Source: Rickettsiales bacterium (GTDB lineage Bacteria; Pseudomonadota; Alphaproteobacteria; Rickettsiales; UBA3002). Taken from it: a DNA stretch of 5,106 bases. Position 1 is the first letter of the stretch. Each line of letters begins with the position of its first letter. The stretch lies in NCBI GenBank assembly GCA_027489915.1, contig JAIXZB010000021.1, positions 1 through 5,106 of the forward strand, in the 5' to 3' direction. The translations under genes were made by a program, and so were the position numbers. The notes below the pieces were generated by a model that was not told the origin of the DNA, searched no databases, and saw only the letters and a list, made by a program, of their open reading frames with translations. Of this stretch, positions 1-5,106 are shown in pieces.

Positions 1-1099
1 CACCGCCGCCACCACCACCGCCGCCACCTGTCTGACAGCTTACCTGACCTTGCCAGTCATATTCACTCGGATCCACCTGCCCGTTTTGAGCAAATCTCCA
101 GAACTGCATTTTATTCGGCGATCCTTCAGACCCCTGAAACTCCGCCCAACATACTTCGGTTCCCAACATATCCTTGGCGGATTGGTCAATGAGATCCATC
201 ATGAAGGCGAGCATGATGAATAAAAATACGGGCTGTAAACTAAAGTTCAGCACGGCGTTGAGCCATGCCATGAAATAGTTTTTCGTTTTCTCGAATAACA
301 AAAATACGATGAAAAATGGTGCCAAACCAAATAACAACGCTCGCGCCACATAACACACTGCATAGGTCTTCAGACATTTCACAAGCAACCCTATGAATGC
401 CACCGAGGCAATCATCATAAGCCCGCCCATAGCCAAACCATAGGGGCCCGTGGTAATCGCACCCAGAATTTTAGCAACCGTTTCAGGCTTGATTACTTTT
501 TCTGCAATTTTATCGAGCTCGGTAAATACAGCACCACCACCGCCTGCAGCGCCGCCACCTCCACCACCAGTGCCAGAGGTTTGACTGATAACATAACGGA
601 TTATATCATCCGAACCTTCCCTGAAGAATTTGACTGCCGTATCATTAAAAAATCCCCAACCAGCGGCGGAAGTCACTGCCACAACAATCGAAAGTTTGAT
701 TATTCGCACCAGCGCTTGCCCATAGGTAAGCTGCACTATGCCAATCATGAAAGCGATGCCGAATATAATAATAAATAACGTAAGCGATGCAGTTACAGCC
801 TGCTGAAATCTTCCGTCACCCGTTATGCCATTATACAGCTTCACCATCGCTTCATTGACGATTTCTTTTAAGTAAGTCTCAATCTCCGTGAGAATGCCTT
901 TGTTAGATTGGTTGGAATTTGCGTTCTGGTTCGTGCAGTTCTGATCGGCTGTTCCACCACCACTACTACCTCCGCTACTACCAATAAGCACATCGTTGGT
1001 GTAGTGGCCATAAACGGGGGTTGCAGCAGATGCCGTTTGCGCGGTTATCCCTAGCGTCATAATCGACACTACAGCTATCATCCAAAGAGTATTACGCAT
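1..1099 (-). CDS. virB6: VirB6/TrbL family T4SS inner-membrane protein, paralog C (3' end outside window)
   Basis: This open frame runs 366 codons from ATG 1099-1097 to the left edge without a stop; I checked every codon. A likely signal peptide spans residues 1-25 (short, with R2 the only basic residue; hydrophobic 5-18; cleavage after ASA at 23-25). Next come a Gly/Ser linker (40-49), Cys55 and an Asn/Gln-rich stretch (53-66). Probable membrane segments are about 104-122, 132-148, 220-240, 244-269 and 283-302. The loop between the second and third segments has GGGGGG-AA-GGGG (178-189), at the same place as the eight-glycine run of B. YFMAW (275-279) followed by L-Q-P-V (288-291) matches A (YFDSW, then L-Q-P-V), placing it in the same family. 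It is the most divergent of the three: the cysteine pairs around the N-terminal segment and mid loop of A and B are not kept. The visible end is nine consecutive glycines (358-366), probably the linker before a last membrane segment off-window. The start has a good Shine-Dalgarno 11 nt or less after the stop of B. Confidence 0.83.
   Translation of the reverse strand, partial: MRNTLWMIAVVSIMTLGITAQTASAATPVYGHYTNDVLIGSSGGSSGGGTADQNCTNQNANSNQSNKGILTEIETYLKEIVNEAMVKLYNGITGDGRFQQAVTASLTLFIIIFGIAFMIGIVQLTYGQALVRIIKLSIVVAVTSAAGWGFFNDTAVKFFREGSDDIIRYVISQTSGTGGGGGGAAGGGGAVFTELDKIAEKVIKPETVAKILGAITTGPYGLAMGGLMMIASVAFIGLLVKCLKTYAVCYVARALLFGLAPFFIVFLLFEKTKNYFMAWLNAVLNFSLQPVFLFIMLAFMMDLIDQSAKDMLGTEVCWAEFQGSEGSPNKMQFWRFAQNGQVDPSEYDWQGQVSCQTGGGGGGGGG
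2..28 (-). repeat. GGN triplet run encoding nine glycines in paralog C (cut by window edge)
   Basis: Nine consecutive Gly codons (residues 358-366), mixed GGC and GGT, form a (GCC/ACC) triplet run on the plus strand that continues to the left edge, so its true length is unknown. By position it corresponds to the Ser/Gly linker that precedes the last membrane segment in paralogs A and B. Confidence 0.85.
533..568 (-). repeat. Polyglycine tract in the mid loop of paralog C
   Basis: Six Gly codons, two Ala codons and four more Gly codons (residues 178-189) are encoded here. It sits in the soluble loop between the second and third membrane segments, the same place as the polyglycine of paralog B. 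Confidence 0.85.
953..982 (-). repeat. Gly/Ser linker near the N-terminus of paralog C
   Basis: Ten codons give GSSGGSSGGG (residues 40-49), shortly after the predicted signal cleavage site. The DNA is an imperfect repeat of GGT, GGA, AGT and AGC codons. The stretch is probably a flexible extracytoplasmic linker. Confidence 0.75.
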
Positions 1100-1105
1100 A
1101 CACCA

Positions 1106-1109
1106 CCTC
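1106..1109 (-). promoter_or_regulatory. Shine-Dalgarno of paralog C
   Basis: GAGG, extended as GAGGTGG, lies in the 11-nt gap after the TGA of paralog B. It is 6 nt upstream of ATG 1099. It fixes the start of the left-edge gene, which otherwise has no stop in the window to define it. Confidence 0.75.
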
Positions 1110-1110
1110 A

Positions 1111-2625
1111 TCACCGCAACCCATTAATAAAGCCTGAACCCAATTCACGGAAAGCCGTGGGAACACGCTGCATAAATTCCATTCCCGATGCACTGGATCC
1201 ATCTCCATTTTGCATCGATTGCATCATTTTATTTTTAGCATTTTGCGTAGCGCCATCTATTTTCTTCTCAATGCTAGACAACGAAGACATAAGAGATCCT
1301 GCGCCTTGCCCTGCAATGTTCGTCACTGTCTGAATAATGACTTTTAATCCCTCGCCTAAAACCCATGCGAGCAGGAATAACGCCATTCCATTCGTGAAAA
1401 TCTGCCTGAAGAAATCCTGTTTATTTTTAAATTTACCCATCGCTTTTTGCATATCGATATTAGGCACTTTAAAGCACAACCCCTGACCACCCGATTGCTG
1501 AGGCATGGCAGGGTTTGGAACAGATGCGCTTCTGAGCACGCTATTAGCATCATTACTTCCGCTGCTGCTCGAGCTTCCGCCCGAACCACCAGTACCGCCC
1601 TTCACACGATAGAAAATATTATTTAGTAAGGTTCCTAAGCATTCCGTGCGCATGCCCGTAATAGACTCACTGAAACTTTTCTCCATAGTCTTTTTGATGG
1701 CTTCTGCTTTGTCACCTTCGAATAAAACCTTGTTGTATATTGATAAGGCAAAAATACAGTAGCCGCAGACAAGAAGTGGCAGCAGAAATGCGCCAAAGAG
1801 AAGTTTAAGCCAATTTTCAAAATACTGCCTTGGTGCTTGTATAAGAATAAGTGGAATAAATATCGGGGAAATAATAACGGCAAAGCAACCTAGCATGAAG
1901 CCATTCAGGAAAGCAAATACGCCACGGAATACGAACGTTACCACACTTATCAGCACACCAAAAATACCCATGAAGGCTATAAGCCCAAATGAGCCGCCAA
2001 AGAAAAATCCTGCGGCCAAGCCAAAGATACTGGCAATGAGTGTTGCGTTGGCATCCTTGCCCTTAAAGCCAAACAGCTTGCCTAATATGCAATCCATTTG
2101 CTTCCATACTTTGTCCGCACCTGATGCCGCGGCTCCCCCTCCGCCACCACCACCGCCGCTATCTGGGCATTGACTGCTGATATCAAGCGCGTTTGCGAGT
2201 ATGTCGACCACTTCTTTAATACCACCATGCACGGCAGGAGTGAAGCCACCAAAGTTCTGAACAAATAAAAGAACAAATGCGATTTTAATGAGGAGTGGAA
2301 TCGCGGTTTTCTTTGGGTTCCCCTCAGGCGACATGATTTTTATGCCGTATACAATAATAACAAACACAACAAATGCCGACGTAATAGGCCACAGATAAGC
2401 GGATATGGAAGTGGCAAGCTTTGTAGTGCTTTTTTCCATTGTGTTGGTGATGCACGGCACAATGCGTGCAAGCAATCCATCGCCCGGACAATTACCACCA
2501 CCGCCACCGCTAGATGCCCACACATCATAAGCGGGAAATAACACAACGCACAACGCTGCCATTACAAACACGAAGAACGCGCGCTGCAATAGATTCACAT
2601 CGTGAAAGCGGGAATGATGCGTCAT
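1111..2625 (-). CDS. virB6: VirB6/TrbL family T4SS inner-membrane channel protein, paralog B
   Basis: This 504-aa polytopic protein is the second VirB6 paralog. A signal peptide is likely at residues 1-37 (R6, R15; hydrophobic 17-30; cleavage after VWA at 35-37), followed at once by five glycines (40-44). Cys46 and Cys58 sit in a segment that aligns with A: GLLARIVPCI here, GLINRFGSCI there. Probable membrane segments are about 78-97, 108-127, 196-232 (possibly two), 236-262, 274-297 and 410-432. LLIKIAFV (111-118) is nearly identical to LLLKIAFV in A. The loop at 150-190 has Cys153, eight consecutive glycines (157-164) and Cys179 in MDCILGKLFG, again matching A. The block SPIFIPLILI (253-262) and YFENW (268-272) match the family site. 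A long loop (298-409) carries a Gly/Ser linker (343-357) and PNIDMQKAMGK (388-398), resembling the pre-membrane segment of A. The start overlaps the stop of A by 4 nt and has a strong Shine-Dalgarno. Length and layout closely parallel A, so gene duplication is inferred. Confidence 0.88.
   Translation of the reverse strand: MTHHSRFHDVNLLQRAFFVFVMAALCVVLFPAYDVWASSGGGGGNCPGDGLLARIVPCITNTMEKSTTKLATSISAYLWPITSAFVVFVIIVYGIKIMSPEGNPKKTAIPLLIKIAFVLLFVQNFGGFTPAVHGGIKEVVDILANALDISSQCPDSGGGGGGGGAAASGADKVWKQMDCILGKLFGFKGKDANATLIASIFGLAAGFFFGGSFGLIAFMGIFGVLISVVTFVFRGVFAFLNGFMLGCFAVIISPIFIPLILIQAPRQYFENWLKLLFGAFLLPLLVCGYCIFALSIYNKVLFEGDKAEAIKKTMEKSFSESITGMRTECLGTLLNNIFYRVKGGTGGSGGSSSSSGSNDANSVLRSASVPNPAMPQQSGGQGLCFKVPNIDMQKAMGKFKNKQDFFRQIFTNGMALFLLAWVLGEGLKVIIQTVTNIAGQGAGSLMSSLSSIEKKIDGATQNAKNKMMQSMQNGDGSSASGMEFMQRVPTAFRELGSGFINGLR
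1555..1599 (-). repeat. Gly/Ser linker in the late loop of paralog B
   Basis: Residues 343-357 are Gly and Ser with a single Thr, lying between the fifth and last predicted membrane segments. It is equivalent in position to the Ser/Gly linker of paralog A and probably to the nine-glycine run of C. Confidence 0.75.
2134..2157 (-). repeat. Eight-glycine tract in the mid loop of paralog B
   Basis: Eight consecutive Gly codons (residues 157-164) use GGA, GGC, GGT and GGG. They lie between Cys153 and Cys179. The near-triplet-repeat DNA could change length by slippage without breaking the frame. Confidence 0.85.
2494..2514 (-). repeat. Five-glycine tract after the signal peptide of paralog B
   Basis: Two Ser and five Gly codons (residues 38-44) follow the predicted cleavage site and precede Cys46. 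The mature N-terminus would thus begin with a flexible Gly run. Confidence 0.75.
2622..2625 (-). other. ATGA stop/start overlap between paralogs A and B
   Basis: The TGA stop of A (2624-2622) and the ATG start of B (2625-2623) share bases as ATGA. This overlap is a classic sign of translational coupling and of equimolar expression of partner subunits in bacterial operons. Confidence 0.9.
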
Positions 2626-4166
2626 CGCCCTCCTCCGCTTCTTTGGCCACCACCACCCATTAGTCGCTGCACACCTTGCTGCAGGCTATTACCTACATTC
2701 CCGCCCGCGGCCTGTAGTGGGTTTTGGCCTACAATATTATTTAGATTCACACCAAGAGCGCCCGTCAAATCGGCACCAATATTTGGAATATAGTTCAGCA
2801 TGGTTGTGAATACATATACCACAAGCGCAACAAAGATAATCGAGAAGAACAGCTGCTTCATGTACTCTTTTTCAGATTTACCGCCAGCCTGTGCCATTTT
2901 CTTCCAATCAATCATATTCATCGGCATCTGCATGCCCATGGTTTTGATATTGGCGCCAGTTCCCCCAGATGAACCAGAAGAGGAACCACCACTACTGCCT
3001 CCTCCAGATGATCCATTATTCTGCTGAATATCCCTGAATACGGTTCCTGGTATCACACTTTCCGTTCCGCTTTTCTCTCCAGCGGTATCTTTAGTGCTAT
3101 CCCCTGCTTTTGATTCTGCGCCAAACCCATCGCGCTTTATAGCGCCACTGCTTTGCATGTGCTGATTCAAGTTAAAGCCAGAGCCACTGCTAGCTGCTTG
3201 TCCTGCAATAGAGCTCATGAGTGAATTAGAGCCACTGAACACCGCTTTATCAAACGCGATAATCATCATGGCAACATAGGCAAACATAATCACGGGTTGC
3301 AGCCCAAAGGAAACTATGAGTTTCACCCAACTATCGAAATAGGTTTTTGTCGCTTTAAATATAACGAGTGGAATAAATAATGGGCCAATCATCACCGTAA
3401 AACTAAGCCCAAGAATGGCAATCAAATATATGAAGGTAATTTTAATAACCGTAGTGATGAGCGTCCACACGATAAAGAATCCTACCCCCGCGATGAGTGT
3501 ACCAAGAGAGCTAGATATCCCTGCCTTAAAGAAGAAATTAATAAACCCACGACCAACGCCTTCGCCTGATAACTTCTCAGAATAACTGCCCTGATACGAT
3601 CCACTCTTGATGCCGATAACTAAATCCAGCAAACAATCAAGGCGCTTGAAGGGGCCAAACCCTTCACCTCCATCAGAACATTTCCCTTGATCTTGCGATG
3701 TCGTGAACTGGAAATAGAGGTCAATTAACCCATCCATCATATCAATGACCCAGAAATAAATCATTTCCAGATTGGCAGCAAAGAACGCAACGAATGCTAT
3801 TTTTAATAACAACACCACCGTATCGCGCTTGACGTTTTCTACAAGCGATCCCGTAGCAAGCATCACACCATATATAATTACACCAAAAGTCAGAAATGCG
3901 TTAAGGGTTGTGAGAAAGTAGCTGTACATTTTATCAAAATACTTCACCGCTACTTTTAAAATTGTTTCTTTGATGCAGCTTCCGAAGCGGTTGATTAAGC
4001 CTTTAAATTTTTGACAATTATTCTGATTTGTCTGTTGATTCTGGTTGGTTGCATAAGCGGGCGATGCATAGGTTGCCGTCAGGCTGAAACCAAACCCAAG
4101 CGTGAGGGCAAGCATGAACATGCGAGCCATTTTCCATATTGCGCTTTTCTGTTTCACTGGGATCAT
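2622..4166 (-). CDS. virB6: VirB6/TrbL family T4SS inner-membrane channel protein, paralog A
   Basis: This 514-aa polytopic protein is the first of three consecutive VirB6-like genes. VirB6 forms part of the T4SS inner-membrane channel. A likely Sec signal peptide covers residues 1-39 (basic K5, K7, K12, R15; hydrophobic 16-32; cleavage after AYA at 37-39). An Asn/Gln-rich stretch follows (41-50), then Cys51 and Cys64. Probable membrane segments are about 84-104, 116-138, 217-239, 242-270, 283-305 and 438-458. The soluble loop at 150-216 holds Cys163 and Cys178 (LDCLLDLVIG). The family-like block GPLFIPL (261-267) followed by YFDSW (276-280) comes after the fourth segment. A 130-residue hydrophilic loop (306-437) contains a Ser/Gly linker (385-403) and a Met-rich patch (410-418). 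The C-terminus is Gly-rich (504-513). The first Met at 4166 is preferred; Met13 would leave a shorter signal but has only a poor ribosome site. The stop overlaps the next start. Family assignment rests on hydropathy, motif and position after virB4. Confidence 0.88.
   Translation of the reverse strand: MIPVKQKSAIWKMARMFMLALTLGFGFSLTATYASPAYATNQNQQTNQNNCQKFKGLINRFGSCIKETILKVAVKYFDKMYSYFLTTLNAFLTFGVIIYGVMLATGSLVENVKRDTVVLLLKIAFVAFFAANLEMIYFWVIDMMDGLIDLYFQFTTSQDQGKCSDGGEGFGPFKRLDCLLDLVIGIKSGSYQGSYSEKLSGEGVGRGFINFFFKAGISSSLGTLIAGVGFFIVWTLITTVIKITFIYLIAILGLSFTVMIGPLFIPLVIFKATKTYFDSWVKLIVSFGLQPVIMFAYVAMMIIAFDKAVFSGSNSLMSSIAGQAASSGSGFNLNQHMQSSGAIKRDGFGAESKAGDSTKDTAGEKSGTESVIPGTVFRDIQQNNGSSGGGSSGGSSSGSSGGTGANIKTMGMQMPMNMIDWKKMAQAGGKSEKEYMKQLFFSIIFVALVVYVFTTMLNYIPNIGADLTGALGVNLNNIVGQNPLQAAGGNVGNSLQQGVQRLMGGGGQRSGGGR
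2628..2636 (-). promoter_or_regulatory. Shine-Dalgarno of paralog B, inside the coding end of paralog A
   Basis: On the minus strand the sequence GGAGGAGGG lies just before ATG 2625; its GGAGG core (2636-2632) is 6 nt from the start. The same bases encode the final Gly-Gly-Gly of paralog A, so the ribosome site is embedded in coding sequence. This supports the 2625 start and a coupled A-B pair. Confidence 0.8.
2958..3014 (-). repeat. Ser/Gly linker in the late loop of paralog A
   Basis: Residues 385-403 consist of Gly and Ser with one Thr. The linker lies in the long hydrophilic loop before the last membrane segment and is followed by the Met-rich patch at 410-418. Confidence 0.8.
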
Positions 4167-4187
4167 CTACGCTCTCTACATCTCCTT
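4167..4187 (-). promoter_or_regulatory. Ribosome binding region of paralog A
   Basis: A perfect AAGGAG (4187-4182) is formed by the last Lys-Glu codons of virB4, but it ends 15 nt before the ATG at 4166, longer than the usual 5-9 nt. A weaker AGAG (4175-4172) lies 5 nt from the ATG. Initiation probably relies on re-use of ribosomes that finish virB4 at 4176, i.e. translational coupling. That last step is inference. Confidence 0.5.
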
Positions 4188-5106
4188 CATACGACGGTAA
4201 AATATTGGTAGCCATACCTTTGGATCGTCACCTACTTCTTCGCGGATTCGATCTAAAATAGCGTTTGTTTCTGCGCGGCCAGAAAGCACATGCACCACCT
4301 CTTCCATGCCCGACAAATCAATGCGCGCAATCACTACATCTTTGCCTTGCTTCACCAGAAAATAGCGCGTTCCAGGATCGGTATTTTTAAGCAGGTTAAA
4401 TTCGCGCTCAGAAAGCATAAATGATTTGCGATATGCATCAGTAGCTTTGGGGTTGGGCAAGAAAATCTGAGTCGCCGTCTGCTGAATCAGCGTATCGCTA
4501 ATCGAGCTATTTACCGCATCTTCCACCGACTGGGTAGCAAACACCACCATGCCGTTTAGCTTACGAAGCGTTTTGAGCCACTGCTTAATGCGCGCAGCAA
4601 ATACATGATTATCAATCAGCGCCCACGCTTCATCCAGTACAATCATCGTAGGTGTTCCATCCAGCGCCAACTGAATGCGGTGGAAGAGATACATCAGCAC
4701 AGGAATCAGCGTTACACGACTGGCTAACACCTCACCCATCTCGAAGCCAAAATTGGTGGATTGGCGGAAATCAATGGCATCAATGGGGTCATCAAAAACC
4801 GCCGCATATTGACCATTTGAGTGCCACATTTTGAGGCGGCTTGAAATCTTACCAGGGCCTTCCAAACCGAAGAACGGCGCAATGTTACGCAGCACTCGAT
4901 CTTCTTTGCGAAGCTTGTAACTTCCATCAATGGCGCGTTCAATTATCTCGATATCTTCTGCGGGGCATGGCTCATCGTTAATGGTTACGAGCGAGCGCAG
5001 CCACTCCACTAAAAATGAGCGGTTTTCAATCGTATCATCGAGTTGGAGCGGGTTAAAATAGCATTTCTGACCAGGGTCAATAATCGTGTATCTGCCTCCC
5101 ATAGCG
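4176..5106 (-). CDS. virB4: VirB4-type T4SS ATPase, C-terminal part (5' end outside window)
   Basis: VirB4 is the conserved cytoplasmic ATPase of type IV secretion systems. It sits at the inner-membrane base and drives assembly and substrate transfer. About 309 codons are visible. The frame is open to the right edge, where Ala precedes the first Met (5102), so that Met is internal: the 'MGGRY..I.PG...NPL' block it begins is the segment that follows the Walker A region in this family. Numbering from that Met, a conserved R-W-type block (SSRLKMWHSNGQYAAVFD) lies at 87-104, the Walker B motif MIVLDEAW at 153-160 (Asp157, Glu158), the motif FATQSVEDA at 188-196, and IFLPNP at 213-218. The family's typical ending (VLSGR at 272-276, DP..WLPIF at 293-301) is intact. 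Family members are about 800 aa, so the N-terminal domain and Walker A are off-window. It ends with TAG at 4178-4176, 9 nt before the first VirB6 gene. Identification is firm; the exact subfamily is not resolved. Confidence 0.95.
   Translation of the reverse strand, partial: AMGGRYTIIDPGQKCYFNPLQLDDTIENRSFLVEWLRSLVTINDEPCPAEDIEIIERAIDGSYKLRKEDRVLRNIAPFFGLEGPGKISSRLKMWHSNGQYAAVFDDPIDAIDFRQSTNFGFEMGEVLASRVTLIPVLMYLFHRIQLALDGTPTMIVLDEAWALIDNHVFAARIKQWLKTLRKLNGMVVFATQSVEDAVNSSISDTLIQQTATQIFLPNPKATDAYRKSFMLSEREFNLLKNTDPGTRYFLVKQGKDVVIARIDLSGMEEVVHVLSGRAETNAILDRIREEVGDDPKVWLPIFYRRMKEM

Noticed and set aside
1..28. The CCN/ACC repeats as a microsatellite, CRISPR or intergenic repeat
   Set aside because: The repeats are in frame with a continuous coding sequence and encode glycine; there are no spacers and no regular repeat units.
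581..778. Plus-strand open frame of 65 codons inside paralog C
   Set aside because: It lies wholly antisense to a continuous VirB6 coding frame, its product is hydrophilic and without recognisable motifs, and it has no convincing ribosome site.
1100..1110. Promoter or terminator in the gap between paralogs B and C
   Set aside because: The gap is only 11 nt and is filled by the Shine-Dalgarno; there is no hairpin with a T-run.
1895..2173. Plus-strand open frame of 92 codons with a proline-rich end
   Set aside because: The proline run is just the reverse complement of the glycine codons of paralog B; it is a shadow frame.
2600..2600. Paralog B as a VirB-type lipoprotein because of Cys26 in its signal
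   Set aside because: The residues before Cys26 (A-A-L) do not fit a lipobox, and the A-x-A-like site at 35-37 suits ordinary signal peptidase better.
2602..3027. Plus-strand proline-rich open frames (2602-2793 and 2800-3027)
   Set aside because: They are antisense to paralog A; the Pro and Glu runs mirror its Gly/Ser codons.
4018..4215. Minus-strand 65-codon frame across the virB4/paralog A junction
   Set aside because: It overlaps both well-supported genes in another frame and has no family resemblance.
5100..5102. ATG at the right edge as the true start of the ATPase gene
   Set aside because: Codons before it remain open, and the protein from this Met lacks Walker A and about 500 N-terminal residues, so the gene is cut by the window rather than short.

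Overview
The window is one stretch of a type IV secretion system (T4SS) operon, all on the minus strand and read from high to low coordinates. It holds the C-terminal part of the ATPase VirB4 (5106-4176, 5' end outside the window), followed by three tandem polytopic membrane proteins of the VirB6/TrbL family: paralog A (4166-2622, 514 aa), paralog B (2625-1111, 504 aa) and paralog C (1099 to the left edge, 366 codons, 3' end outside the window). Spacing is tight: 9 nt between virB4 and A, a 4-nt ATGA overlap between A and B, and 11 nt between B and C. There is no sign of an internal promoter or terminator, so the genes are probably co-transcribed and partly translationally coupled. No stretch over 300 bases lacks a gene.

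The order virB4 followed directly by several virB6 copies, with no virB5 between, is the arrangement known from Rickettsiales (the rvh T4SS). The Agrobacterium order is virB4-virB5-virB6. The base composition looks moderate (mid-40s percent G+C by eye), higher than in Rickettsia. The best guess is therefore a Rickettsiales-related or other host-associated or environmental alphaproteobacterium with a less AT-rich genome. This is inference from gene order; no taxonomic marker lies in the window.

Functionally, VirB4 is the cytoplasmic hexameric ATPase that powers assembly and substrate transfer. The VirB6 proteins form the inner-membrane part of the channel. Having three different VirB6 paralogs suggests a mixed membrane ring or exchangeable subunits rather than simple redundancy. 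All three start with a likely Sec signal sequence, share a Y-F-x-x-W motif after the fourth membrane segment, and carry Gly/Ser-rich linkers at comparable places in their soluble loops. Several of these linkers are nearly pure polyglycine encoded by GGN triplet runs. The most noteworthy features are these linkers, the cysteines that flank them in A and B, and the placement of Shine-Dalgarno sequences inside or next to the 3' end of the upstream gene. I see no evidence of an entirely new system; this is a recognisable T4SS with unusual VirB6 elaborations.
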